NCBI RefSeq assembly: GCF_036203305.1
Contig: NZ_CP108131.1
Span: 8,556,001 to 8,620,000 of the forward strand
DNA: 64,000 nucleotides
DNA from: Streptomyces sp. NBC_00190
Lineage (GTDB): Bacteria > Actinomycetota > Actinomycetes > Streptomycetales > Streptomycetaceae
Reading direction: 5' to 3'
Shown: positions 37,814 to 45,697 of the stretch, one piece after another
Numbering within the stretch: the first letter of the stretch is position 1
Layout: each line of letters begins with the position of its first letter
Program-made: the position numbers and the translations under genes
The notes under the pieces: generated by a model
What the model saw: the letters and a program-made list of their open reading frames with translations, nothing else
Told to the model about the DNA's origin: nothing
Database searches by the model: none

Positions 37814-38314
37814 TCAGCCAGTTGCGCAAGGAGTGTCCGGTTCGGGACCGAAGGTGACGACCTCGGCGTGGGAGCTGATCGTGTGGAACGCCTGCTCGTA
37901 CGCGGCGGTGAGCTCCGCGATCTCGGAGAGCGGTGGTGCGGTGCCGTCGCGCTGGAGCAGACGGGCGTGGATCACGAGCGGCGACGCGGTGAGGTGGACG
38001 AGGACGCCCCGGCGGGTCGTCACCAGGTCCACGAGCTCCAGGGTTTGGGCCCAGGTGAGGCGGGATCCGTCGCGGTAGAGCGGACCGTAGACGAGTTCGC
38101 TTACGAAGCAGCGGTCCAGGACGAGCCGGCCGGGCTTGGCCAGAAGTTCCTTGTACCGGCCGGTGAGGGCGACGGCGTCGGGAGTGCGCGGGGAGTGCAC
38201 GACCTGGAATCCGTGCCTGTCGGCCAGCTGGCGGGCCAGGCTGCTCTTGCCCGTGCCGTCACTGCCCTCCAGGGCGACGGTGTCGTAGCGGGCGGCCAGG
38301 GCGGCGACGTTCAT
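37814..38314 (-). CDS. Thymidylate-kinase-like P-loop protein
   Basis: 166 residues, ATG 38314 overlapping the previous stop (ATGA). Walker A is GSDGTGKSS (17-25), preceded by ALE as in dTMP kinases. A DRCFVSELVYGPLYRDGSRL segment fits the DRY/DRS substrate region, and the LID-like part contains RLLQRDGTAPPLSE. It is shorter than standard Tmk (about 205-215 residues). The likely reaction is ATP-dependent phosphorylation of a nucleoside or nucleoside monophosphate. Because it follows a deoxyribosyltransferase in one operon, a deoxynucleoside-derived substrate is plausible. Confidence 0.82.
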   Translation of the reverse strand: MNVAALAARYDTVALEGSDGTGKSSLARQLADRHGFQVVHSPRTPDAVALTGRYKELLAKPGRLVLDRCFVSELVYGPLYRDGSRLTWAQTLELVDLVTTRRGVLVHLTASPLVIHARLLQRDGTAPPLSEIAELTAAYEQAFHTISSHAEVVTFGPEPDTPCATG

Positions 38315-39234
38315 GACGCGAGTCCGGACGTGACGCCGGTCAGGGTCGTGGCGTGGCCGGTGCTGGCGTACTGCACCATCAGGTTCCGCCAGTTGGGCTC
38401 ACGGCCCTGGGCGTGGGTGTAGACCGGGCGCGGCTGGTAGGCGATGACAGGCTGGTGGCGGGCGGCTGCGGCGCCGATCAGGAGTGCTGCGCCGGGCGGG
38501 GCCTCGGGCCCGGAGACGTCCACGACGAGGGTGGTGGCGGCCGCGGCGCGGTTCCAGTCCTCGGCGGATCCGGTGGTCGGGTCGGCGGCGGTGAAGCGGC
38601 TTGCGGTGCGGGCGGTGTGTCCGGCGCTGCGGACGGCGTTGAGGAGCTCGTGATCGTCGGTGTAGGGGGACGGCTCGATGTAGACGCCGTGCTGGTCGGG
38701 GGTGGCTGGCGGAGCGGGCGCGGGCGCGGTCAGCAGGGCGTTGATCCCGACGTTGATCGCGGTGTCCAGCTGGGTGTTGTTGCGCTGTCCGAAGGTGGTG
38801 AAGCGGCTGCGGGCGCTGCTGGCAGGACCCAGAGTGGGGACGCGGATCACCTGGTTCGCGATGGTCTCTACGAGGGGATCGGGGAACTGCCAGGTGGGCG
38901 CGTGTCCGTGGGGGTCGTAGGTCTGGAAGTCAGTGGTCAGGACGGTGACGGGGACGCCGAGGGCGGCGGCGTAGCCGATCTCCAGGCACACGCCGTCGTC
39001 GAGGCTGGGGCCGTGCAGGAGGGCGATCATCCCGGTGAGGGTGGTCAGGCGCTCGGTGTCGAGTTCGTAGAGACGGCGGCCTTTGACGTCGGCGATGAGG
39101 TCTTCCTCGTCGGTGTCGCAGAACGGCAGGAAGACGTTGTCAGGGCCGGCCTTGTCGGCCAGTTGTTTGGCGACGCGGGCGCCCAGGGCGCGATCGTGTG
39201 CGGAGAAGAGCCGGTGGGCGACGTAGTACACCAC
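38311..39234 (-). CDS. Nucleoside 2-deoxyribosyltransferase-like protein, two-domain
   Basis: 307 residues from GTG 39234. The first half (1-about 150) is a nucleoside 2-deoxyribosyltransferase fold: YVAHRLFSAHDRALGARVAK, RRLYELDTERL and the active-site region SLDDGVCLEIGYAAALG with D79/D80 and the nucleophile-type Glu E85. Such enzymes cleave the N-glycosidic bond of 2'-deoxynucleosides and swap or hydrolyse the base. The second half (about 180-307) looks like a diverged repeat of a related Rossmann-like domain (VVDVSGPEAPPGAALLIGAA) lacking an obvious catalytic Glu. Standard enzymes are about 150-160 residues, so the tandem arrangement is unusual. Confidence 0.82.
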   Translation of the reverse strand: MVYYVAHRLFSAHDRALGARVAKQLADKAGPDNVFLPFCDTDEEDLIADVKGRRLYELDTERLTTLTGMIALLHGPSLDDGVCLEIGYAAALGVPVTVLTTDFQTYDPHGHAPTWQFPDPLVETIANQVIRVPTLGPASSARSRFTTFGQRNNTQLDTAINVGINALLTAPAPAPPATPDQHGVYIEPSPYTDDHELLNAVRSAGHTARTASRFTAADPTTGSAEDWNRAAAATTLVVDVSGPEAPPGAALLIGAAAARHQPVIAYQPRPVYTHAQGREPNWRNLMVQYASTGHATTLTGVTSGLAS

Positions 39235-39259
39235 GTGGTTGTCCCTTCGGTGGGATGGG

Positions 39260-40081
39260 TCAGCTTCGGCGCGGTGCGGGGATCAGGAGCGGCGGTGCGG
39301 TGAGGTGCTCGGCGGCGGCATGGACGGCTTGGTCGAGGGCGCGGGCGGTGTCCTGGCTGGCGAGCCAGTGGGCGAGGAAGGTTCCGGCGAAGGTATCGCC
39401 GGCACCGGTCACGTCGGTGGGGTTCACCTGAGGGGGCTGGGCCGCAGCGAGGGGCTGGCCGTGGGTGAGGAGCCGGGCGGGGCGGGGGCCGTCGGTGATG
39501 GCGACGAGCGGCAGGGTGTCCGGCTCCAGTGCCTCGGCCAGGAGGCGGTACTCGGCGGCGTTGGTGAAGATGACGGCTGCGCGGTGCAGCCAGGGGGTGG
39601 CGGCTCGGATCATGTCGGCGGCGCTGGGCAGGAAGAGGTCCACGCTAAATCCGGCGCGCTGGTTAGTGAGTTCGACGAGGAGAGGCTCGGGTTGGAGGGG
39701 GCGGCGCAGGCTGATGTGGAAGAAGTCGCCGGCGTTGGCGGTGATGTGGTCGAGCGCGTGGCGGGTGAGGCCTTCGGTGATGCCGTAGTCGGCCTGGCTG
39801 GAGGTCAGAGTGTCGTCGGTTCCGTAGGTGAGGGTGAAGGCCGCGCTGGGGCCGTGGGCGATGGCGAGGGCGGACCAGTCGATGCCTGGCTGAGGGTGTG
39901 TTGCGGGGAGCCCGGCAAGGTCGTGGCCGATGACGGAGACGGGGGCCGCGTGGGCGTCCGCGCGGGCGGCGGCCAGGGCGGTGTGGAGGGCAGCGCCTCC
40001 GAGCCGGTCGCAGCGGCGGCCGTCGGAGTAGTGGCTGGTGTCGTGGGAGATGTTCCCGACGACCGATAAGCGGGTGTGCAC
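39260..40081 (-). CDS. PfkB-family sugar/nucleoside kinase
   Basis: 273 residues from GTG 40081. It starts with SVVGNISHDTSHYSDG, GGAALHTALAAARADAHAAP, the usual PfkB N-terminal glycine-rich substrate region. It ends with the PfkB signature DVTGAGDTFAGTF (223-235), in which D229 is the predicted catalytic base. Family members (ribokinase, adenosine kinase, 2-keto-3-deoxygluconate kinase) phosphorylate a sugar or nucleoside hydroxyl with ATP. Here it sits between a glycosylase-like and a deoxyribosyltransferase-like gene, so a (deoxy)ribose or nucleoside substrate is plausible but not shown. Confidence 0.85.
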   Translation of the reverse strand: MHTRLSVVGNISHDTSHYSDGRRCDRLGGAALHTALAAARADAHAAPVSVIGHDLAGLPATHPQPGIDWSALAIAHGPSAAFTLTYGTDDTLTSSQADYGITEGLTRHALDHITANAGDFFHISLRRPLQPEPLLVELTNQRAGFSVDLFLPSAADMIRAATPWLHRAAVIFTNAAEYRLLAEALEPDTLPLVAITDGPRPARLLTHGQPLAAAQPPQVNPTDVTGAGDTFAGTFLAHWLASQDTARALDQAVHAAAEHLTAPPLLIPAPRRS

Positions 40082-40091
40082 GGTCGTCTCC

Positions 40092-40895
40092 TCAGCGGCC
40101 GGAGTGGGTGCAGTCGACGATCCGGGCGCACAGGGGCCGGCGGGTGCACAGGTTCTTCGGCGGCTTGTTGAGGTACTGCCGCTTGAAGTAGATGAGGACC
40201 AGGTGGACCCACCAGGTGGGAGCGGCGTCTTCGGGGATGGTCACCCGGTGGCCGTGGTGGGCGGCCATGGCGCGGAAGGTGTCGGGGTCGCGGGTGACGG
40301 TGCCTTCGAGGAGGTGGCGCAGGCGCTCGTGGGCGACGGGCCCGGAGGGCAGGGTGATGCCCAGGGCGGGGGCGAGCTTGGTGACCATGCCGGAGTCGAC
40401 GGGGATGATTCCGCAGTGGTAGCCGCGGGCGTAGAGCACGGCGCACTGGGCGACCTTGTACGAGGCGCCGTGGACCTGGTCGGCAATCTGCTGGATCAGG
40501 TCTTTTTGGGCGAGCTCGGCGGGGTCGGTTTCGTCCTTGGCCCACTGCTCGAAGAGGAGGTTCAGGGAGCGCAGGTAGTCGATGCGGGCCTGGGGTAGTC
40601 CGATGGGCCTGGCGAGGTCGGTGACTTCGGTGTCGGTGGACGCGGCGAGTGCGTCGAAGCCGAGGGTGTCGGCTTCGCGGATGACGGCCGCGTAGGACGC
40701 GATCATCCGGTAGTTGACGCGGGTGGACCATCCGGCGGCGAGCATGCGCATGCGGGGGTCGGTGATGCTGGTCGGCCACCACCGGTTGTTGTCGTGGTTG
40801 GCCTCGACCTCCGTCCGGATGTCGGCCAGGGCGGCGGCTGTCTCTACGAGGCGCGTGATCCGCTTGCGCTCGACCACGGGGGGCTTCGGGTTCAC
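40092..40895 (-). CDS. HhH-GPD DNA glycosylase / endonuclease III-like protein
   Basis: 267 residues, GTG 40895 overlapping the preceding stop (GTGA). The region IADQVHGASYKVAQCAVLYA aligns with the helix-hairpin-helix of EndoIII, placing K147 at the catalytic-lysine position. It is followed by GIIPVDSGMVTKLAPALGI, with D167 at the catalytic-aspartate position. The C-terminus has C250-x5-C256-x5-C262, reminiscent of but not identical to the 4Fe-4S loop of EndoIII. Family members excise damaged or modified bases from DNA. In this operon it could act on a modified base or a base-like metabolite. The overall similarity is distant, so substrate and even DNA binding are open. Confidence 0.72.
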   Translation of the reverse strand: MNPKPPVVERKRITRLVETAAALADIRTEVEANHDNNRWWPTSITDPRMRMLAAGWSTRVNYRMIASYAAVIREADTLGFDALAASTDTEVTDLARPIGLPQARIDYLRSLNLLFEQWAKDETDPAELAQKDLIQQIADQVHGASYKVAQCAVLYARGYHCGIIPVDSGMVTKLAPALGITLPSGPVAHERLRHLLEGTVTRDPDTFRAMAAHHGHRVTIPEDAAPTWWVHLVLIYFKRQYLNKPPKNLCTRRPLCARIVDCTHSGR

Positions 40896-41596
40896 GGGTT
40901 GGCTCCCTGCTTGAGGTGGGCGGCGTAGGCGGCCATGGCGGACACGGAGGATACGACCGGCCGGTCCAGCTGGTGGGCGAGTTCGGAAAGGATCGGCTGG
41001 GTGCGCCAGCCTGTGCAGGACAGGACTACGGCGTCTGCCTGGTCCAGCGCGTCGCCGGGCATGGACAGCACGAGGTCTCTGGCGCGGGCGGGGGCGACGT
41101 CGGGGTAGCCGTCGGCCAGGCCGAGGCTCGCGCAGGCGAGGACCTTGACCCCGTGGGTGTGTAAGGCATTCGCTTCGGTGCGGGTGACGTCGTCCGGGTA
41201 CGGGGTGGCCAGCACGATGCGGCGGGCGCCGAGCCGGGTGAGCTCGGCGAGCAGGGCATCGAACGCGGTGGCCACGCCTTCGGGTACGGGAGTGGTGCCC
41301 GGGGTGAACCCGGCGGAGGTGCAGCCGAGCAGTAGGCCGTCGAGCGGGATGTGCCGCAGCGAGTCGGCTCCGTCGGTGGCTGCCGCGCGCAGACCGTCCC
41401 AGAAGCGGCTGTCGATCGCCGTCGTTCGGGAGGCGGGCACGAGACGGGCGTAGTGGAAGACCACACCGTCGGGGGCGAGGAGCGGCAGTTCCTCCTCGAT
41501 GGCGACGTTGGCCCATGGCACGAGGACGCCGACGCGGCGCGGCCGGCCGCCCCCGGTCAGGGAGGCGGCCGTCCGCTGGTCAGGCCGCGACGGCAA
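40892..41596 (-). CDS. Asp/Glu racemase-superfamily protein (maleate isomerase type)
   Basis: About 234 residues; it overlaps both neighbours. The start is uncertain (TTG 41596 is the most upstream possibility). The two superfamily cysteines are present: C92 in LLLGCTSAGFTPG and C194 in AVVLSCTGWRTQPIL. The first strand reads RRVGVLVPWANVAIEEELPL, as in maleate cis-trans isomerase and arylmalonate decarboxylase relatives. These enzymes act on carboxylates by proton transfer without cofactor. The role in a nucleotide-centred operon is not obvious; it may process a dicarboxylate side chain or precursor. Confidence 0.83.
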   Translation of the reverse strand: MPSRPDQRTAASLTGGGRPRRVGVLVPWANVAIEEELPLLAPDGVVFHYARLVPASRTTAIDSRFWDGLRAAATDGADSLRHIPLDGLLLGCTSAGFTPGTTPVPEGVATAFDALLAELTRLGARRIVLATPYPDDVTRTEANALHTHGVKVLACASLGLADGYPDVAPARARDLVLSMPGDALDQADAVVLSCTGWRTQPILSELAHQLDRPVVSSVSAMAAYAAHLKQGANP

Positions 41597-43103
41597 GGCG
41601 CTGCCCGAAGATGACGCGGGGGGCGTGGCCTGTGATGGCGAGATCGCCGCTGGTCCCGACGGGGGTGGCGGTGTTGGGCTCGATGATCTGGATGGAGTAC
41701 GAGCCCAGGCGCCGCCACCAGGTGCCCATGTCGTTGACGAAGTAGGAGTGCAGGCCCGGTACGAGGAGCCCAGAGGGGTAGACGCGCTCCTTCATGGGCT
41801 GGTCCCATCCGTGGTCGATGTCGGCCTTCCACGTCTCGAAGTGCTCGGCGGACGGTGCCAGCGGCTGGCCGTTCTGCGCGGCGAGGGGGGTGCCGGGGAA
41901 CGCGCGGACCTGCCGGACGTTGGTGCGGTGGCACATCAAGCCCGCGTGGTAGATGCGGGTGAGCCAGGTCAGGTTGGCGATGTGGGTGGCGTGCGTCTCG
42001 CCGGGCATGCCGTAGATCAGGTTCAGGCCGGGCAACAACATCGGCAGTCCGCCCGGGCCGCGTTCGCCACCGGCCTCGTTGACGTGCTGGACGGCGCGCA
42101 TCAGGACGTCGGGGGTGCAGGTGAGGGTATTGCGTTCGATGACGACCAGGTCGAAGGACTCGATGCCCATGGGCGCGCAGTTGCCTTCGGTGCAGAACTC
42201 GGCGACCAGGCCCGCGATCTTCCGGCCGACAGGGGCCGCTACGGCGAGCGGGTCGGCGTTGTCGATGTGGAGGACTTCCAGGTCGGGGCAGGCCTTGCGG
42301 ATCCCGGACAGCAGGGCGCGGATCTTGTCCACGTCGCGGTTGTGGTAGGAGAAGAAGCAGGTCTGCTGGCCGAGGCGGAGGTGCCGGACCCCGGCCGCGT
42401 ACAGCTGACCGGCTTCCTCCACGATGTCGTCCACGTCGCGGAAGGCGACGATGGGGGACTTGCCAGGCTCGTTGCAGAAGTCGCAGAAGTTGCGTCGGGT
42501 GCAGCCGCGGTACATCTCCAGCTCGGCGATCGGCGTCCACGGCATCTGCTCGACCAGGCCCGCGAAGGAATCGCGGTCAGCGCGCAGTCGGCCGTACGGG
42601 GCGGAGGTGCGCGAGCCGAGGGCGATGTCCTTTGAGGTGATCGTGTGGGTGTGCGAGGCGTCGAAGAGGCCGGCGTATTCGGCGGGTTCGGACAGCATGA
42701 AGGTGGTCATCGGGCCCAGCAGGTAACGCTTGCCGCGCACGCACGACATGGCGCGGGCGATGTCGGCGAGACCGCCGTTGACGGCATGCAGGTGCACTGA
42801 GGGCACCTTGTCGCCGCCGATGACGATGACCTCTTCGGCATCGCGAAGCAGCCGGATCGCGTCATCGCGATTGGCGGTCGTGGAATAGGTGAGGGGGTCG
42901 CTGTGCGGGGCGGCCACGTGGGGCTTTCCGCCGTTGAGGCTCCAGCGGACATCGTCGATCGTCAGGTACCGCACATCGTTCCCGGGGCGGGCCTGGCGCA
43001 GGGCGGAGTACGCGGTGCGCACGTAGGTGGAGATGTACGGGGGGACGCCGAGCCCGCTGGGTTCGACGGTGTAGCAGTCCAGTACGACCGAGTGCTTCGT
43101 CAT
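41580..43103 (-). CDS. Radical SAM protein
   Basis: 507 residues from ATG 43103 (aaggga upstream). The 4Fe-4S motif is C201-x5-C207-x2-C210 (YRGCTRRNFCDFC), a spacing unlike the canonical Cx3Cx2C. About 200 residues precede it, resembling a B12-binding-like Rossmann region (EEVIVIGGDKV, GKRYLLGPMTTFML). The barrel follows, with HLRLGQQTCFFSYHNRDVDK and LPGLNLIYGMPGETHATHIA. The C-terminal region has SGLLVPGLHSYFVNDMGTWW. The layout resembles UPF0313/methylthiotransferase-like radical SAM enzymes. It is the first long gene of the seven-gene operon and a likely key catalyst. An in-frame open extension lies upstream (see the short ORF at 43342). Confidence 0.88.
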   Translation of the reverse strand: MTKHSVVLDCYTVEPSGLGVPPYISTYVRTAYSALRQARPGNDVRYLTIDDVRWSLNGGKPHVAAPHSDPLTYSTTANRDDAIRLLRDAEEVIVIGGDKVPSVHLHAVNGGLADIARAMSCVRGKRYLLGPMTTFMLSEPAEYAGLFDASHTHTITSKDIALGSRTSAPYGRLRADRDSFAGLVEQMPWTPIAELEMYRGCTRRNFCDFCNEPGKSPIVAFRDVDDIVEEAGQLYAAGVRHLRLGQQTCFFSYHNRDVDKIRALLSGIRKACPDLEVLHIDNADPLAVAAPVGRKIAGLVAEFCTEGNCAPMGIESFDLVVIERNTLTCTPDVLMRAVQHVNEAGGERGPGGLPMLLPGLNLIYGMPGETHATHIANLTWLTRIYHAGLMCHRTNVRQVRAFPGTPLAAQNGQPLAPSAEHFETWKADIDHGWDQPMKERVYPSGLLVPGLHSYFVNDMGTWWRRLGSYSIQIIEPNTATPVGTSGDLAITGHAPRVIFGQRLAVAA

Positions 43104-43341
43104 CGGTGATCCCTTCACCTGGTCTTCGGTCTCGCCCGCCAGGGGTGGCGGGCGAGGGTACGCGCGTGGGGATACGCGGGCCGTGGCGGCAGGTAGCGCG
43201 GAGGACTTGGGCGCGGCCAGCAGGGACGCCGAAGGGGGCATGTGCTGGCCACGCCGGGGAGGTGATTCCGCCTGCGACTGCTCGACCCAATCAGGAGTCA
43301 GCTGAAGGCGGTATCCCCCGAGACCGGTCTGGCGGTGTGCT

Positions 43342-43389
43342 TCACGGGGGCCCGCCAGGCCGGGCGAGGGCGGTGCGCTGGTCCTTCAT
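43342..43389 (-). CDS. Short Shine-Dalgarno-led ORF upstream of the radical SAM gene
   Basis: ATG 43389 is preceded by AGGAGG (43395-43400) with a 5-base spacer, the strongest ribosome binding site in this operon. It encodes only MKDQRTALARPGGPP before TGA. The stop follows a C5 run: losing one C would carry the frame on as GPREAHRQTGLGGYRLQLTP and, without a stop, straight into the radical SAM frame. So it is either a 15-residue leader peptide or the true N-terminus of a longer protein obscured by a one-base indel. The two readings cannot be separated from sequence alone. Confidence 0.45.
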   Translation of the reverse strand: MKDQRTALARPGGPP

Positions 43390-43443
43390 GGCGTCCTCCT
43401 GTGAGATGGCCCGAGACCGTTGTCTTCGCTATCGTGCGCCGGT

Positions 43444-43731
43444 ATGACCGAGCCGTTCGCCCAAAACGAGGACCGTCCGGCCTGCGGAATCTGTCCGGCG
43501 CACCGGCTGCCGTGCGAGTCGTTCGTGGTGTACGACCGGCCGAGCCGTGAGTGTCCGTTCGATCCGGCCGACGGGTTCCGCTATACCGCCGAGAGGACTC
43601 CGGCGTGCGTGCATCCGCACAAGATCGGCGTTGAGCCGGACCGGATCGCCCCGCCACCGGCGGCTCCGGAATCCGCGGACGAACCGACGCCGCGGGCCCC
43701 GAGGCGGTGGTGGGCGTTGGGCAGGGGCTAG
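43444..43731 (+). CDS. Small cysteine-containing hypothetical protein
   Basis: 95 residues from ATG 43444. It has clustered Cys/His in the N-terminal half (RPACGICPAHRLPCESF, SRECPFDPADGF, TPACVHPHKIG), suggesting metal binding. A proline-rich C-terminus ends RRWWALGRG. It is divergent from the radical SAM operon, and its end overlaps the convergent gene at 43728 by four bases. Family unknown; it is likely a real actinobacterial small protein. Confidence 0.5.
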   Translation: MTEPFAQNEDRPACGICPAHRLPCESFVVYDRPSRECPFDPADGFRYTAERTPACVHPHKIGVEPDRIAPPPAAPESADEPTPRAPRRWWALGRG

Positions 43732-44301
43732 GCGGCGGCGAAGTCGATGTCGTGCTCGCGGCCGGCGCGGTCCATGCGGATGCTCGCGTACCGCGCGGTG
43801 AGGACCTGCACACGCCGGTCGACTTCGGTCTTCGGGAGCCAGTACCGGCGGGGCTCGCCCCACGCGAGGCGGAAGGCGAGGTGGGGGGTGAAGTCCCCGT
43901 CGGTGAAGTCGGTGTGCTCCTGGTCGGTCTGGTGGATGAGCTGGAACCCGATGCGTGCCGCAATCCGCGCGCGAAGAGCTGGGGCTGGGCGATCATGGCG
44001 TGGGTCATCTCGTCCACCGGCACCGCGATGGGGATCTCGGACATGACCTCGTCGCCGGTCAGGTCGAAGACGGCGGCCTTGAGGACGAGGGCGCGCAGCC
44101 TTTCGGTGAACAGCGGCGCCTTGTCCTGGTAGAGGTTCCAGCGCTCGATGACCGGGAAGCCGGTGAAGCCTGCCAGTCGGAGGAGTATTCCAGGGTGGCG
44201 GCCTCGAAGGCGCCGAACTCCACGTCCGCGGTGATCGCGGCCAGGATCTCCTTCGCCCGGCCAGCGGTCTGGGCGGGGGTGGGCATGATGCTCGTGCTCA
44301 T
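43728..44301 (-). pseudogene. Hypothetical protein gene with two frame breaks
   Basis: ATG 44301 has a good Shine-Dalgarno (gaaggagc). The product would read MSTSIMPTPAQTAGRAKEIL, FGAFEAATLEYSSDW in the first frame. It continues FTGFPVIERWNLYQDKAPLF, IPIAVPVDEMTHAMIAQPQL in the second, and LIHQTDQEHTDFTDGDFTPH, RIDMDRAG-like SIRMDRAGREHDIDFAAA in the third. Together this looks like one soluble protein of about 190 residues with breaks near 44165 and 43970. Family not recognised. Either a decaying gene or two indel errors. Confidence 0.6.
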
Positions 44302-44536
44302 CTGAGGTGCTCCTTCGGTGAGGTGGTGCCCGGCCTTGCCACGGCGGGGTACGGGCAACGGGGGTGGTGCATCCCTCCGGCCTGGTGTCGTGTCGTTCCC
44401 CGGGCCGGGGGAACCACCCGTCCCCAACGGGGGAGGGGGCGGGCGGGAGCTGGAACCGGCCCCAGCCTCCGGGACTCGGTGGCTCGCCTCTGGGAGGGGG
44501 AGCGGCGAGCCAGTTCACCGGAAGTCGGGGCCAGGG

Positions 44537-44815
44537 CTATGGGGGTGGCGGCGGGAGGTTCGGGGCGGACGGCGCGAGGGGCGCGTGTGCGACATCGTGG
44601 ACCTCGTCGCAGATGCCGCCGATGGCGAGGGCCAGGCCGCCGAGGTTCGCAGCGATCAGCGCCAGGCCGAAGAAGGCGTCCCCGTCGACTCGGCTGCGCC
44701 AGCTCTCCCAGTGGCGGGATGGGGAGGGAGACCGGTCCGCCGATCTCACCCCACCCTGCGGGCATCCCACGATCGGCGGCGTGCGGTGCGGCCTGCGCGG
44801 CTAACGGTGGGGGCG
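44537..44815 (-). pseudogene. Small membrane protein, probably frameshifted
   Basis: GTG 44815 sits directly at the end of the HATPase gene and begins TPPPLAAQAAPHAADRGMPA, IPPLGELAQPSR. In the neighbouring frame the sequence continues DGDAFFGLALIAANLGGLAL with AIGGICDEVHDVAHAP, a single hydrophobic membrane segment. The two halves make a sensible product of about 92 residues if one base is restored near 44690. If not frameshifted, a GTG at 44770 could produce the membrane part alone. Function unknown; it is coupled to the HATPase gene. Confidence 0.5.
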
Positions 44816-45268
44816 TCACTGGCCTGCCTCCTCGGCGGTGGTGACTTCCGCCCACACGCGCTTGCCCCACCGCATCCGCTCGGTTCCCCACTCGGCGGCG
44901 AGCGCGTCGACGAGGAACAGACCGCGGCCCGACTCGTCGAACGGCGCCGGCTGCTTCGGCACGGTGGGGCCGTTCGGGGAGCGGTCGATGACCGCGACCT
45001 GTACGCGGTCCTCGCCCAGGCGGACAGCCTTCACGCGGATCAGGTCGCGGCCGTAGTGGTCCACGGAGTTCGTCACGAGCTCCGACATCACCAGGACAGC
45101 GCTCGCCTCCAAGGCCTCCAGGCCCCAGACGTCGAGCGCCTTCCTCACGAGCTGCCGCGCGGTGGCCACGGACTCCGCCACACACGGCAGGGTCTGGGCG
45201 TAGAGGGGCAGATCAAGCGGGTCAGGGATCGAAGGCAGCATCAGCTTCTCGCTACTCAAAAGGGTCAC
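44816..45268 (-). CDS. HATPase-domain anti-sigma-factor-type ATP-binding protein
   Basis: 150 residues from GTG 45268 (gggag seven bases upstream). It has the single-domain GHKL ATPase fold typical of Streptomyces RsbW-like proteins: the N-box LVMSELVTNSVDHYGRD, the G1 box VAVIDRSPNGPTVPK and the G2 box ESGRGLFLVDALAAEWG. Such proteins bind sigma factors or partner regulators, or act as stand-alone serine kinases. It overlaps the small gene upstream (GTGA). It lies in a block divergent from the XRE/TPR regulator at 45698, an arrangement reminiscent of whiJ/abaA-like regulatory modules in Streptomyces. Confidence 0.88.
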   Translation of the reverse strand: MTLLSSEKLMLPSIPDPLDLPLYAQTLPCVAESVATARQLVRKALDVWGLEALEASAVLVMSELVTNSVDHYGRDLIRVKAVRLGEDRVQVAVIDRSPNGPTVPKQPAPFDESGRGLFLVDALAAEWGTERMRWGKRVWAEVTTAEEAGQ

Positions 45269-45490
45269 CGGCTGCTCCCGACGGTGCGGGAGGGAGAGGG
45301 CAGTTCGGCTGTGGCCATGGCGGTCATCGCAAGTCCGCCGGGATCGGCCCGGTAGCGCCGGTTCCCCCTCCCGCGACCACCCTGCGGCAGACGACTTCAG
45401 GCCGTACTCGGCGCGGGCGAGCGTGCCGACAGCGCGGGCGTCACCCAGTACGCGGAAGCGAGGGCTGGGGTGATCGGGGGGCGGGTTCAT
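45265..45490 (-). pseudogene. Small hypothetical gene coupled to the HATPase gene, one frameshift
   Basis: ATG 45490 starts MNPPPDHPSPRFRVLGDARA, VGTLARAEYGLKSSAAGWSR. Near 45370 the sensible frame changes to RYRADPGGLAMTAMATAELP, ending TVGSSR with a TGA that overlaps the GTG of the HATPase gene. The total length is one base off a multiple of three. It would encode about 75 residues. Family unknown; position and coupling suggest a small partner of the regulatory block. Confidence 0.5.
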
Positions 45491-45697
45491 CACGTGGCAC
45501 CTGCCTCTTTGCCGGGGCCGCCGCTGCCGCCTGTCGGGGGTGGCAGGCGGAGCGGCAGCGGTCCAGTGGGTGCTCGCGGCGCCGAAGTTGTGGCAGCCCG
45601 AGCGGCTCACATCCATCCAACGCGGGTACGTGCTGGGGTGGCAGGGGCCACACTGGCCTGACGGTTGAACGGGTTGAACCGAGGTTCGGGGGTTGGA

